Source of the DNA: Pisaster brevispinus
Lineage: Eukaryota; Echinodermata; Asteroidea; Forcipulatida; Asteriidae
Assembly (NCBI GenBank): GCA_023634235.1
Contig: JAMKCF010000001.1
Coordinates: forward strand, 6,636,758 to 6,700,757
DNA length: 64,000 bases
Direction of reading: 5' to 3'
Of the stretch, positions 35,268 through 48,142 are shown piece after piece (positions within the stretch are counted from its first letter, which is position 1; each line of letters opens with the position of its first letter). The position numbers and the translations under genes are program-made. The notes below the pieces were generated by a model. The model searched no databases. It saw only the letters and a program-made list of their open reading frames with translations, and was not told the origin of the DNA.

Positions 35268-36611
35268 CTAATATAAACGTTTAAAAATTTCAATGGAGGA
35301 GGAACTTTGAATGGAAGAGGGAATATTGTTCCAAACTTTAGCACCGGCAAACTTAAAAGATTGTTTAAAGCACTCGACGTTATGTAAAGGGGTAACAACA
35401 TTAAGAGAGTCTGCATTTCTTGTGTTAATACCATGCCTATCGAAGTACATTTCTACGTCATTGCATAGTCGACTTGGAGCAAGCCCGTGAACACATTTAT
35501 AAAATAGACATGCTAAAAAGAAATCTCTTCTTTGTTCCAAGGTTTGCCAAGATAAATGATTAATAAGGTCTTCACCACGAACGTTTTTATAATCAAAATT
35601 GTTGGAGACAACCCTTGCAGCTCTTTTCTGCAGTCTGAGAAGTGCCCTTTTACTGTTCATTGAACAATTTCCCCACACAGAACACGCATAATCGAAGCAG
35701 GGTTGAATGGTCGTTTTGTAAAGCGTGTCAAGTAAACGACTGTTAATTGTATGCCTAATCCTACATAAAGAGTACACTTTGTAAGCAATAGATTTACAGA
35801 GATTCCTGACATGCAATTCCCAGGTGAGGTTATTGTCAACTTCTACTCCTAGGTAACGAACATTATTTACTTGTTCAAGTTGAGTGCCCTCAAAATGAAT
35901 ATTCAGTTTGTTGGTAGTGTGAGTATGACGAGGTTTTAGGAGCATGATTTTAGTTTTAGTCGGATTAATACAAAGACGATTATTTTCATACCATTTGGAG
36001 ATATTAATAATATTGGATTGTAAAATTTGATTGACATCATCAGTATCATTACCTGTCGTGTATATAACAACATCATCGGCGAATATATTGCAGGTACTAG
36101 AGTTAACGCTTTGGGTGATGTCGTTAATAAAAAATAACGAATAATACAGGCCCTAAAACATTCCTTGTGGTAAGCCAACAGTAATGTGATTAGGTTTGGA
36201 AACTTTACCATGGCAGTTAACGACTTGTTTCCTATTAGTAATATAATTCTTAAACCACTTGTGTTCATTGCTTAATACACCATATTTACTTAATTTGAAC
36301 AGTAAAATATCATGGTCTATTGTATCAAAGCATTTATAAATGTCGAGAAAACAGGAGCCAACAATTTCGTGTTCATTGAATGCCTCATAGAAATCATCAG
36401 TAACACGATGCAAACTAGATTGTGTCGAATGGTTCTTAAGAAAAGCAACTTGATCAACGTTGATCATGTCATGATCAGTGAGATAGTCCAGAAGTTGCGT
36501 CTGAACAATCTTTTCAATGGTCTTAGCTATGTGACAGACAATCGAAACCTTTGCACCCTTTTCCTTTATAAATTGGTGTAGTTCGAGCAAACTTCCAATC
36601 ATCTGATACAA
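35268..36611 (-). pseudogene. Reverse transcriptase of the 4.8-kb retrotransposon
   Basis: Read leftward: FLKNHSTQSSLHRV, SCFLDIYKCFDTIDHDIL and VGLPQG in 36611-36153; NIFADDVVIYTTG, holding the catalytic ADD, near 36085 in another frame; RLCINPTKTKIMLLKPRH; then an intact C-terminal stretch 35945-35268 with VRYLGVEVDNNLTW, CFDYACSVWGNC and WNNIPSSIQ, ending at TAA. At least two frameshifts (near 36160 and 35940) break it. Family from memory: CR1 group. Confidence 0.8.
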
Positions 36612-38042
36612 ATCCAGTCATGAGTGACATATTCACAACATAACAAAGAGATTTGTGAATAAAAGGAGAGGCCAATCTAAGTAATTTGGTATCGAAATCT
36701 AAAATATCAAGGCTGCTATCATTGCTGAGTTGAGATAAAGCTTTGAGAATATTCTCGTTGGATACAGTATTAAAAATAAGCTTGTGTGTGCAGTCCGGAT
36801 TCTTCCAATTCAAAGGATTTTTAGGAAAAGAATCTGATATTTCTTTACCAATACACGTAAAATAATCATTCATCTCATCACAATTAAGTTCTGGGTGGAT
36901 ATTATTTACATACTTATTGTTGCCAGTAACTTTGTGTATTTCCTTCCATAACTTCTTAGGGTCTTTTTGTACTTGGTAGAAACCTGATCAAAGTTATCCC
37001 GTTTGGATTTCCTCGTTGACGCTGTGACAAGATTTTTAGTTTTCCTGTACTCAGTTAAGTAATCTTGACAATCATTCTGAATAGAAAGAGCTTTTAAACG
37101 GTCCCTCTTATACATAAGTTTGACAATACTAGAGGTCATCCAAGGGCAGTATCTTTCTTTAACCCTGACTTCTTTAATTGGAGCATGTTTATCACTAATT
37201 TCTGAAAAGGCGTATCGCCAGTTATCCCACATATATTTATCCTCTGAAAGGTTACCTTGACATAATTTAAGAACTGCATAATTTTCGATATCTTCCATAA
37301 ATGAATCAGCATTGAAACCCTTGTAGTCCCTAAACTTAATAGTTTTGTGCTTGGGTGTTTTAACATTGAAACCAATACAATTATAAATCATGTAGTGGTC
37401 ACTAAGAGCTCAGAATGAGGTCAATGCACTTTGATGAGTTATTTGTGACACGAGTAGGTTTAGTAACCAGTTGGTTGAGAACATACAGGCTTTCAATCTG
37501 GTGAATGGGATTATTACTGAGTGATTCATCAATTTTATAGTCAATATTAAAATCACCAAATAGAGCAACCTCTACCTTCTACTGTTACTTTGTCGAGCAT
37601 ATCAAGGATTTTATCAAAATAATCACATGTAGCATCAGGAGGTCTATACATACAGCACAATAGTAAATCACTAAAATCATTCATTTTAAACTCTGCCCAC
37701 ACCGCCTCGAGTTCAAAACCTATGGTTAGGTCACCCCTATCAACAAATGGGAGATTGTTTTTTCACATACATGCACACTCCTCCACCACGTCGCCCATCC
37801 AGTCTATCTTGTCTTTTAACAGTGTAGCCATCTATATAAACCTCATTGTCACTAACTTTATCAGACAACCATGTCTCAGAAATACATAGAATATCCAAGT
37901 CAGTTTTAATCAAGAAACGTATCTCCTCAATTTTAGGAAGTAAACTCCTGGTATTAATATGAGCAATTTTTGAGGCCTTTATACTTAGATAATTTTTTAG
38001 CACTAGCATTGTAACTACTTTGACATATATAACAAACATCAT
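36523..38042 (-). pseudogene. Endonuclease and linker of the 4.8-kb retrotransposon
   Basis: 38042-37740 begins the endonuclease (AHINTRSLLPKIEEI, LDILCISETWL, RGGGVCMYVKK). The middle is frame-broken. 37391-36906 is the linker (KHAPIKEVRVKERYCPWM, YKRDRLKAL) and 36873-36523 the region before the reverse transcriptase (NDYFTCIGKEIS, FARTTPIYKGKG). Breaks lie near 37740, 37400 and 36890. Confidence 0.75.
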
Positions 38043-38271
38043 TATGATATTGTTTACATTTAGGTTCAGTACTTATTTTGGAAGTCTTAAACAGTTCATG
38101 ATTGTCATTCTGCTCAGCAGCCTTAACATAATCAGGGGCATCATCAGGACCGTTGTCAGTTTGGGTGTCTGTAACTCGTAGGGCTTCATACATATTGAAA
38201 CCTGCTAGGCTGAATAAGTCTGATTGTGACGGTACAGTTTTAGGCTCGGCTTTGACATTCTTGCCAGGATC

Positions 38272-39651
38272 CTAGCAAGAGTAAGGGCAGAATTTGGCCT
38301 TGTGCCCAAGGGATGAGCAAATCCAACACTGGACTGGACCACCAGGGCGACATTGATTCTTCATGTGTCCAGTTTCCCTACAATAATGGCAGGTTGGCTG
38401 GTGGTTTGGCGTAGCCATATTGGGTCTGGTGTTTCCAGCTCGAAATGGGGCTGCAGCAGTTCCAGAAGTTAGCCTTCTGTAGTTATCAGGGACACGAGGT
38501 GGGGCTCCATTGCGATGGATTGGTGTCCTGATGTTGGTTGGTTGTTGTCTCCTCATGTGCGAGGGGGGATGGTTGGGGGTGCCTGTCGTGGGCTATACCG
38601 GGGAAATCTCTGTTTCTCAGGCACAGCAATCAGTCTTCTTTCATTCAGGTTATTCGGCCATTTCCTTGTTGCTATGTGGGGAGTGCATTGGGCTTTTTCA
38701 GCGAAACGAATGTTTTTTAAGAGATGTTGAGTTCCCACATGAGACAGATGGAGACCGTCTATGGCAAGTGTGGCTTCGTCGACGGTGTCATCCCGGAACT
38801 TGAAGTTGGTATCGTTGTTTACGAACGTAATGCCACAGTCCTTGGTTTATTGTGCTAACTGTTTCCATGTCCACCTTACCATCAGATCTGGGAAGGATGC
38901 TGGATAGGATGATCTTTTCAGCTTTTTGTTTAGCTTGATCCACCATGTTCTTGCAGTCGTCAATAATTTTGTCAGTAGGTTTCTTTGTTGATGCGTCATT
39001 GGTACCACACACTATGGTAATACCACTGTACCTTTTACTGTTGATGCTTTTTAGTTTGATCCTTATATCGTCGAATTTGGCTCCCCCATGTGAGTTGACG
39101 ATCAGGTCATCTGATGTATTTATCACGTTACGAAGTAGGGAATCGCCAATGAGCAAGTGATCATCAGATGTCTCAATTTCGTCCTCGTCTTCAGAGTCAA
39201 TATCGATGGTTGAAGAGATCTCTGGTATAAAGATAGCTGTTTGTGTTACCTCCTTCAAGCTACTACAAACTGTTTTGAGAGTTTCATCAAGCTTATTTTG
39301 GTTGGCAATAAGCTGGTCAAGTTGTGACTGTTGATTATTGACTACACTAGTGAGAGTCTTATTCATTGTAGCCAGGTTACCCATAGCAGTTAGTAGGTGT
39401 GAAATATCCGTTGACATGAAGCGGCAGGTAAAACATGGCCAAACTCCCAAGGCCTCGTCTTTAGGAAGTTTCATGCAGGATTCGTGGTACCAATGTCCAC
39501 ATATGCAGCATCGGATAGTGTTTCCCTTGTTGTTCCCCTTCAAACTACAGCTGGCTATGCAAATTTTATCCGAGTCAGTGGACTTCTGGTATTTTATAAT
39601 AGTGCTATCCTTTAAAGTGGCCATTTGCGATAAGCAGTCGTTCGTATCCAT
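38272..39651 (-). pseudogene. ORF1: PHD-like finger, SGNH esterase-like domain, two CCHC knuckles
   Basis: From ATG 39651 (first in-frame Met before MDTNDCLSQ): a Cys/His finger (IRCCICGHWYHESC and WPCFTC, PHD-like), a Gln/Asn-rich coiled coil, then DHLLIGDSLLRNV, HGGAKFDDI and VCGTNDAS, which are blocks I, II and III of SGNH hydrolases. The frame ends near 38788. After a break, 38556-38272 encodes CHYCRETGHMKNQC and CWICSSLGHKAKFC, two CCHC nucleic-acid knuckles. PHD plus esterase in ORF1 is known for CR1-type elements. The protein should bind element RNA; the esterase role is unknown. Confidence 0.75.
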
Positions 39652-39922
39652 GGTGTACGTGTACATGCAGTATAGCGTATACAGTTTAGTTACGTGCCTC
39701 CAAACACGAGACAGATACACAGAAAAAGTCCAAAATCACTATCAGAAATGGAATTTAGCACACAAGAAACTCACTCAGTTTGACAAAAATATTGTAGTAG
39801 TAAGTCAATGCTGGATGGTTCCTGGATGGTAGATGAAAATGTGTGATTTAAGACGATTTTGAATACAGTTTCGTTGAGCATCAAGTTTCGTTGAGCATCA
39901 AGTTTTCATATAAAGTTTTCAT

Positions 39923-40282
39923 ATCATGACGTAACTGAAGCGGTTTCATCTCCTAATAAATATCTAACTATATGTGAAGTTTCAAGTTCATATGAGCTTG
40001 GAAAGGGTGCTTTTGTTAGCGGACAAGGAACGCTGAGAAGAAGAAAAAGTACTACACATAGGTTTTTGTTGCATAACAAAAACAAGGTGTTCGGTGTAGA
40101 CATTTTTGAGTAAGCACACCTAGTGTTTTTTCGACACCTGATGACGACATCACTAAGGCGGTGTCTTCTACTAACAAAGATCTAACTAACTGTGAAGTTA
40201 AAAAGGTTGTGTGAGCTTGGCAAAGTGTGCCTTTGTTAGCGGACAATCGCGGGGGATAAGAAGAAGAAAAAGAAGAAGTGTT
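39923..40282. repeat. End of 2-kb unit A and a short deleted unit
   Basis: 39923-40045 completes unit A. 40046-40282 is a 237-bp unit that keeps only the start (AAGGTGTTCGGTGTAGACAT) and the end (CGACACCTGATGACGACATC ... TTGTTAGCGGACAAT) of the 2-kb repeat. Confidence 0.75.
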
Positions 40283-42370
40283 ACAAACTAGACATATGTT
40301 TTTGTTCCTTAACAAAAACAAGGTGTTCGGTGTAGACATTTTCGAGTTAGCAGAGGTACTGTTTTCAAAGAGAAAACCGAATAAACATAACTTAGTACGA
40401 CAAATTGATACGTAAAGTGAACGGTAAAAGATTTAGAATTTGAAATAAAACACTTTGATAGTTTTAAAAACTGATGAAATCATTCCGTTTTCATAGCTCA
40501 TTTTATTATCAAGACTTTGAGATTCATAAGTATCTACTAAGTTTTTGAAATTGTTACAGGCTTTTCGTTATTGTTTTGCTGGAATTGAAAGTCCTATGGG
40601 TAAAACTGTATTCAATATAGAGGGACCATCTGATTTCAAGATCAAATTGTTTGCAGGCCTCAAAACGAGGACCGGGAGTGAATATTTTCACTTAAGCTTT
40701 CGGTTTTGACCAGAATTTAAGCTCACAGGGAGACACAGTTTGTGTAATCATTGGGGATGGTGCAAGTTATGTATGCAACAATTTTGGTTCTCCGGATAAA
40801 GGTTAATTTAATGTAAGGACGCCATCGAGTCGTCATCATCCCGAAAATAACTGCGGTTTCATCTACACACTCGGGTCTAAGTATGTAAAGTTTTAGGTCT
40901 AAACCCTTTTTTGGTTAATGGGATATGAAGTTTTTAGATATGGAATAAGCATCTTTCAGTTTCGACCAGAAGTAAAGGTCACAGAGGGTCACACTTTGTG
41001 TAAAATTTAAAAAATACACTCTATGGTCTTTCACATGGACCAAAGATCTGGTATGTAGCAGTTATAGTTTTCCAGATATTTTTTTTGTAAAAATTAAACA
41101 TTGATTCAATGTTATGACGTCATTGATGACGTAATCATGCCAAAAACCTCTGTGGTTTCATTGACACACTAAGGTCTAAGTACATGGTTAGCTTAAAGTC
41201 CAAACCCTTTTTGGTTCACGAATTGTTTTTTTCCATACACAGTACATATACATAATATACCTGAGCGGGGATTAGCATCAATTCAATCCGATAGTTGAAA
41301 ATTAAACCATGACAAAATAATGATTTTTGAAAGTAAAAAAAAAAAAAAAAAAAAACACTAGGCAAGTTCATGGATGAAACATATCAACAGTATTGTAGAC
41401 AAAAAAGGAATGCCCCTCTTTTTAACAGTGATTTTGAAATAAAGATTACCATTTTAATCACCGTGTCAGAAGGGCATACTCAGAGGGCCTAGAGCGCCTT
41501 TGGCAGGCATGGTCACGTCGATCAACGTGACGTGGGTCTCTGTGTTTGATGAGAAACAAACCAATGTCGTTCTTTTTCAGTTGAAGTTTTTGTCATTTAG
41601 TCAAAGTCATACAAATCCCTAAAGCAGGTGGACATCTCAGTAAAACCTCCTCTTTTATTCCTTGTTTTCCATTAAGCCATCAGACGAGCACAACGGAAGT
41701 AAATTCACACTGAACTTTGAATGAGTTTGAGTTTTTTATGTGCGGGACACGAGTTGTTACAACGTACAAGAATAAGCAACGCAATGATACATTTCCGTTG
41801 TGGGACTATACGCACAGGCTTCGTGGACTTTGAACCTTATGAATAATGTAGCGGATAGTCAGTTACATCGCTTTTCTCCATACACAAATAAAATGCGGTT
41901 AATACTAGCATTGGCTGTAACGCCCGTTTAGGACCAAAAGTTAAGATGATATTGGTATTATTTGTGTGCAAAAGTTTGAGCAGGTTAACAGACCTATAAT
42001 CTGATCTTAAAATTGTGATGATATAATAAAACGTTCTTGAGATATGCATTTTTGAAATGTTTAACTTCCGTTTTGAACCGGAAATCAGGGTCTAATGAAG
42101 TCACATTGTGCGGAGCGTTTTTAGGGTTATGACAGGCCTATCCGATGATGTACAGATTGTGAAAATCCACTGTGTAGTTTTGGAGTTATGATTTTTTTCA
42201 AATATTAACCTTTGAATTAATTTATCTCGACACCGGATGACGTCATCATGACGAAACTAAAAACGGTTTCATCTACTAATGAATATCTAACTATGTGTTT
42301 CAAGTATATGTGAGCTTAGGAAGTGTGTCTTTGTTAGCGGACAATCGACGGCGAGAAGAAGAAGTAAAAA
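40283..42370. repeat. 2-kb tandem repeat unit A'
   Basis: Uninterrupted copy of the unit at 33132, with a poly-A expansion at 41335-41355. It ends with the undisturbed CGACACCGGATGACGTCATC at 42228 that shows the insertion point of the retrotransposon in unit A. Confidence 0.85.
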
Positions 42371-42383
42371 AAATAATAAAAAA

Positions 42384-42680
42384 CGAACAAAAAGAAGAGG
42401 TCTTCGGACTTTTGTCCGAACACCTTAAAAAAATAAATAAATAAATAAATAAATAAATAAATTAAAAAAACGAACAAAAAGAAGAGGTCTTCGGACTTTT
42501 GTCAGAGCACCTAAACAAAAAAACCCGGAACAACAACAAAAGGTGTTCCGGGCGGATTTCCCGAACACCTAAAAATATATCGGAACAAAAACAAGAGGTG
42601 TGATTGCCCGAACACCTAAACAAAAACTGGAACAAAAACAAGAGGTGTTCCGGGCAGATTGCCCGAACACCTAAAACAAA
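42384..42680. repeat. Hairpin minisatellite, GAGGTGTTCCGGGC...GCCCGAACACCT
   Basis: Four to five units, each an inverted repeat of the form AGGT(C/G)TTC(C)GG ... CCGAACACCT spaced by A-rich DNA, plus an (AAAT)n run at 42431-42462. The AGGTGTTCGG arm is the same motif that opens the 2-kb unit. Confidence 0.8.
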
Positions 42681-42689
42681 TTCCACAAG

Positions 42690-44016
42690 TAAGATGAGGT
42701 TTACTCACTAACCTTAAAACTGAAACTGCTCTATGGTTTAACTAATACAAAACACAATTAGGGAAATGACAACCAATACAAAAAACAACATATAAGCATA
42801 AACGAATAGGGGCCTACATAACATCACGTTTGCAACTTTCACAAACTTTACATAAAAGTTATATTAGTAGACAAGCTTGCGTTTTAAAATTTGTTAAGTA
42901 ACTTTTACAAATGTAAAATACATATATAAGGGGAAAAAATAACGAAATCAATCAATCAATCAATTGATAAATTTTGTATAAATAAACCAATAGTCAACTA
43001 AATAAATCAATATAAAAATAGATGGGAAGATATGAGTTCTTCAATTCAATACAAACAAATAATAGTAAAGTTGTTACGTGTGATGGTGTAATGTTATCAA
43101 CTTTGTAATTCATAGTAAATGACGTAGTACTACAAACCTAGCATATTTGTGTAGATATTGCATCACATCTCTGTTTTCGGAGAAAATGCTGTTGTACACA
43201 TTCAAAGTTTGTATGTGTTAAATTTGTAAACTTACAGGTAATTTTATGATTTGTTTTCTTCCTGTGACTAGTGTCATGATCTATTTTCGAGGCGTAAAAC
43301 TCATAACCGCCATTTAGCCCATCATACTGATATCAAACAACAACAGTGTTGAATGCGGGAAAATGCTTGCTCAAATCGACATTAAGCCTATGCAGACATA
43401 TGCAAAGTCAGCATGTGCCTCAATTTGGCCACGGGACTTCAAACCTTACACCAAAGAACCATAATATCTTCGGTGGTGATGTTAGAAACCTATATTACGT
43501 CACGAAGATGAATTAAGCTTTAGTGCAGAAATGCAACACCAAAGGAACGGACCACACGGTGAAATTCAAAGATAACTTGGATATCCACGATCCGTCAGAC
43601 ATCTTGGAAACTTTACACATTGTGTTTGAGAGTCTTTTAGACACACTGACCACTGACCACTGACCCTACGCCTAAAGAACGCGTCCGCACTCCGCATAAT
43701 ATAATTACTTAACTGTTTAGAGTTAAATTACTCCATACAATACATTCTTTGCCAAGGATCATTTGACAGATGGATGTTTTTTTTTAAGCCAAGTTCAACA
43801 ACCCTACTACCAATTCTCAATAAATGACAGTTTGGAAATCAATGTGACCCATACATTGCTTTGCCTATGGGGGGAAAGATCTTCAGAAACGTTACATTTT
43901 GGGAGTTTTTTTGAAAGAATGCACGATTCAAATTAAAACAAAGATGAATTGTGTTGCTCCTGTTCTATCGTTACTGCCAAAGCGAATATTGATCAACACA
44001 AACGCTGAACTATACA
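42690..44016. other. No gene seen
   Basis: AT-rich DNA with a short (AATC)n run near 42948. Nothing with coding or splice support. Confidence 0.4.
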
Positions 44017-44125
44017 TAAGGCAAGGTTATCTACTCCAAAAGGTTCTTGTCTATAATAATTACGCTGGGACTAAACATAAGGCAAGGTTATTACTCCAAA
44101 AGGTTCTTGCCTATAAGAATTTAAT
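44017..44125. repeat. Two tandem units of about 55 bp
   Basis: CATAAGGCAAGGTTAT and ACTCCAAAAGGTTCTTG occur twice in order. Confidence 0.8.
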
Positions 44126-44349
44126 ACACCAACAAGCGGAAATACCATGTTAACATGTTTTACCTGGTTAACAACTTCTTACGGCATCAAGAGATCATTT
44201 AATTCCATCATCTTTCGTGGTCCAGCGGCTGAAATTAAACTTGTTTGTACTTTTACCATGGACATTATGACGTCACAAGTATGCACCTTCCTTAACAGGG
44301 GGTTACAATTATTAATTGCTCATGCATTTGTTTTAAATCATCTGTAGTG

Positions 44350-45260
44350 TGTACTAAATATGTGTGTTAAAAGAAAATGTATTCATGTAAATTCAGCAGC
44401 TGAACATTGTTGATTCTGAAGATGTTAAAAAAAGATTTGGGTAAACTACATTAATACAAAAATAAAATACACACTAACCCCCAGAGAGTTAAATTCAAAC
44501 TATTTCAACTAAAACTAGACATTAGGTGTTTGCCTCCAGACCTTTAAAGTGGGTCTGAGTTCGAGATAGAAGACCCTTCACCTTTGACATGCCCTTATTT
44601 TGACTTTAAATATGCCTATCAAAACCTAAACCTAATTAACGTTCAAAGTGGAAGGGTCATGTTTTTGACTTAAATGTCAAAGATGTCAAATGGTAAAAAG
44701 GTTTTGATTTAATGACATGTGATTTGGGAAATGTTTCTTTAAATATTTATTTGAACTTCCTGTTTAAAGTGGTCAAAGTGGTATGCTTTTGAACAAAATG
44801 TTAAATGTGTCATAAGCTACAATACGGCACAAAGATTATGACTTTTATATAGCTTCGCGTTTTAACCGGAAGTACAGTTCAAAATGGGGTCACATTTCAT
44901 AATAAACTACACATAACAGCAAATACTAGCAAAATGAACTCATGTGAACTTCATTTTTTCCATAAAATTGAGAATTTGGTTCGAACATCTAATTTCATCC
45001 ATAATCATTGAATGATAATTACAAACAGTAAAAACATTACACACAAATGTGGACTTTAAGTGATTCACTATGTGTGTAAGTTATTCCTCATAATGATTAA
45101 TGGCTCTAGACTCCTTACTACATGAGTAGAATAAATCCCGAAACCGTCTTTGAAAAATACCCTTTTAAAATTGTAGGTCTCTGTGATTGTTTGTTAAAAC
45201 CGTCATAAAATTACATGTCGAACGATGTCGATAAGTCACACATCGAAGTTTTTGGATAGT
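44350..45260. other. No gene; relics of the ACCGGAAGT repeat
   Basis: A diverged monomer (TTTTAACCGGAAGTACAGTT) lies at 44868. The remainder is AT-rich. Confidence 0.5.
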
Positions 45261-45265
45261 ATCAT

Positions 45266-45508
45266 CCCTAAATGCAACCAGTTCCCACGACATTATTATC
45301 CACGTACGAGACTTGGCTAAGGCTGAACGTGGGATATTATCTCTGAATGCAACCAGTTCTCACGAGATAATATATCCACGTCCGAGACTTGGCTGAGGCT
45401 GAATGTGGGATAATATTACCTCTGAATGCAACCAGTTCTCACGAGATAATATTATCCAGGTCCGAGACTTGGCTAAGGCTCTCTGTAGACTGCAACAATG
45501 TGGGATAC
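45266..45508. repeat. Three tandem units of about 75-80 bp
   Basis: Each unit has GAATGCAACCAGTTCTCACG, GATAATAT, a TCCGAGACTTGGCTAAGGCT-type segment and GTGGGATA. They start near 45266, 45341 and 45421. Confidence 0.85.
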
Positions 45509-45894
45509 TACTGATTGTGCAATAATAAAAAATGAGAGAGAAACATTTCTCGTTTGGAACCAAATTTAATGCAGGACTAAACTCATAATTTGTACATAAT
45601 GTTAATTATTTGCTTGCAGAATGACATTATAATTACAAACTACAACAAGCAGTGATAACACAGTAAGGGGGTTTAAAAGTGTTCAAAAATAAAAATTTTT
45701 ACGACAGCCCAACATTCCAAAAGAACCCACCAGGTACAAGTTAATTTGTGAATAATTAAAAATACACTCAACTGCTGGGTAAGGTTTCTACACAGCGGTG
45801 CGGGGTAAAACTTTTTGATCCAACTTTGGGGTAAGAAAATTACACAACAGAGGGGTAAAACAGTGCTTGGGTAAAGCTCACACAATTTTGGTGT

Positions 45895-46054
45895 AAAAAG
45901 GGAACATGGTCGTTAGTTGGGTAAACATTTACCAAATTAAATCGTGCTAAATTATAACAGGGTTGTGTTTAAAGTTACCCAAGAATGGGTAAATTTTTAC
46001 ACTTTCAATGTTGTGCAACAATTTGACACAACGGGACGACCATGTTCCCTTTTT
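45895..46054. repeat. 160-bp foldback element
   Basis: AAAAAGGGAACATGGTCGT at 45895 pairs with ACGACCATGTTCCCTTTT at 46036. GGGTAAA motifs recur in and to the left of it (45780-45970). Confidence 0.65.
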
Positions 46055-48142
46055 AATACCGAAAGGGTACAAATTTTACCCAATGTTGAGCAATTATTTC
46101 TTAAAGTGTATAACGGGCCTGTGTCAATAGGCTAAAGGGGAATTTCCATTCCTCCAGTCAGCCAGATGTTTAAATAAATATATGTTATTTCAGTATGCCA
46201 AGATTTTCCCTAAAACGTGAATGAAAAAATCTATCAAGGATTTGCACTTAATAAAAACAAAAATCAATATAAAGCCCTCATATTATTAATCATGCTAATC
46301 GGCGTTTCAGATGATGTAGGCTACTTAGTCGATTAAATCATAGCGCTTACAATAACTACAAAACACATATACAGTAAAGTGCTTAATTGAGCCGACTCCC
46401 GTTATTAGGAGCTCGCATTTTACGAGGTTCTGGTTAAAGCGAGGTTTTTTGCCGGTCCCGAACTGCCCCGTGCGTAAAGGACTACTTTGAAATGGGTTAG
46501 TGTACCTGAGAAGGGCTGAAGGACACTCTCGTGTATGTTGAGGGTATAGCCGCTCAGCATCTTCCCACGATGACAAAGACAGTTCTTCCACCAGTTCCTT
46601 CTGCACAACACGAAGCTTCTTTATTTTCTCGGCCTCCTTCGCCATTCCCTTCACAGTCATGCTGTCACTAACCACCTCTGACAACTCAAACCTAGTTGGT
46701 TCTTGTAGCCCCTGCAACTTCATAAAGGCCTGTAACAAAGTATGATAAAATAACGATATAAGACATGAAAGTATGAACAAACTTATGTTGTCGTAGTTAA
46801 AACCAATGTATGTCTCTCCAGGTCAAACAATGCTATAAAATTGACCTTGACATATCAAAAATATAAATTGTAACTTGTAAACTTAACGCTTGTCCAAAGA
46901 TTTAAAGGAAATACATAAATACAATTTGTTAATTTGATTGGAAAATCTTACAGTTTGCTTAAGACACTGGCCCGTCTGCTCGTTGTGCTGCTTGAAGATT
47001 GTCATCAGTTTGTCATGACATCTCGTTGAATATTGCGCCAACTGGAACGTAGGTTCAAAGCTCTTCAGGTCCTGCAGATATTAAAATAAAACACAGTAAG
47101 AACAGTCTTACTATTCAGAAGTGTTCATATAGGCAAATTACCTTGTTGATATATTATGCTGTTCTAGCTGTAAATACGATGCTCTTGTGTTAATGGAGGT
47201 TGCATTGGCTCTTGCTGAAAGAATTCTTATTTCTAGTTGACACGGTTTCGACTTATATGTTACGAAAAGTAGATCAACTTATATCTACACAATGCAATCT
47301 CTTTCTGCGTGTGTAGTGTTATCTACAGGTCCAACCTAACTAGGGCCAATGTTGTCGGACAAACCATTTGTGACCGTCCACCACCAATGGGCTGTAAAGT
47401 CGCACTTGTAAGTTTTGCACAACGGTATGAAAAGCTCGAAAAATCAGTCAGTCGGTTGTTTTCCTTTTTTTTCATAAATATATAGTTTGTAATATTTTTC
47501 TTAAGTTCTGAAAAAATTGAAATGATTGCTTACTCTAAAAGTAGTTAATTTTACGTTTTTTGGGGGGCCCTCAGTTCAGAAAAGTGTGTAAAACCAGATG
47601 TAACTTACGAAAACGTCTCGAAATATCACAAAGTTGCCGCTATTGCAAGCAGCACATAAAGTCCGTTAACCTCTACAAGTTTGGTACCTAAACGAACTGT
47701 AGAGCTTCAGCAATCTTTTCCCACTGACTATCTTCGTCGCTTTACATTCCTGGCCAATAACAAGCTGTTTTACAAAAGCCTTTGTCAGTAAACAATCGCA
47801 ACGAAGTCCTTAGAAACGCCCTTTTCATTGGAGTAAATACACCACGTGTGCAACTGAGCTTGCGCAGTAGCGATGTAAACAGAGGAGGACGCAAAATCGT
47901 GTCGTGACTTAGATTTTCATGTATCGATCTCAAGCAACAAGTACAGCAATTTGGAAGGGGCTTTGAAGTATTCTGGTAAATTTCCTGCTTACAACTAACA
48001 GCGACATTCTATCATAAAAGGTTTGTCGTAACAAAGTTGATTTTAGATTTCTGATCGCGACATTCTTGTGACGAATTTCGGCCGGAACAGTGAAGGTTCA
48101 GTACCGACCCGCCCGGGCTTTGCGGCGGTCCCGTTGCCCACT

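Larger units (their letters stand above)
35095..39922 (-). mobile_element. 4.8-kb non-LTR retrotransposon, nearly full length, minus strand
   Basis: ATCAT flanks both sides (35090-35094 and 39923-39927), a target duplication within the 2-kb repeat. The 3' end has an (AAATA)n-like tail at 35095-35115. Leftward coding spans ORF1 (39651-38272) and ORF2 (about 38042-35268). The 5' extremity has two tiny tandem duplications (GTTTCGTTGAGCATCAA and AGTTTTCATAT at 39866-39922), as often made at retrotransposon 5' junctions. Frames are broken in several places. Confidence 0.85.

Noticed and set aside
38510..38803. Plus-strand frames opposite the CCHC region
   Set aside because: Antisense shadows of the retrotransposon ORF1.
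42462..42686. Minus-strand frame with repeated FLGVREIRPEHLLL-like peptide
   Set aside because: Translation of the hairpin minisatellite.
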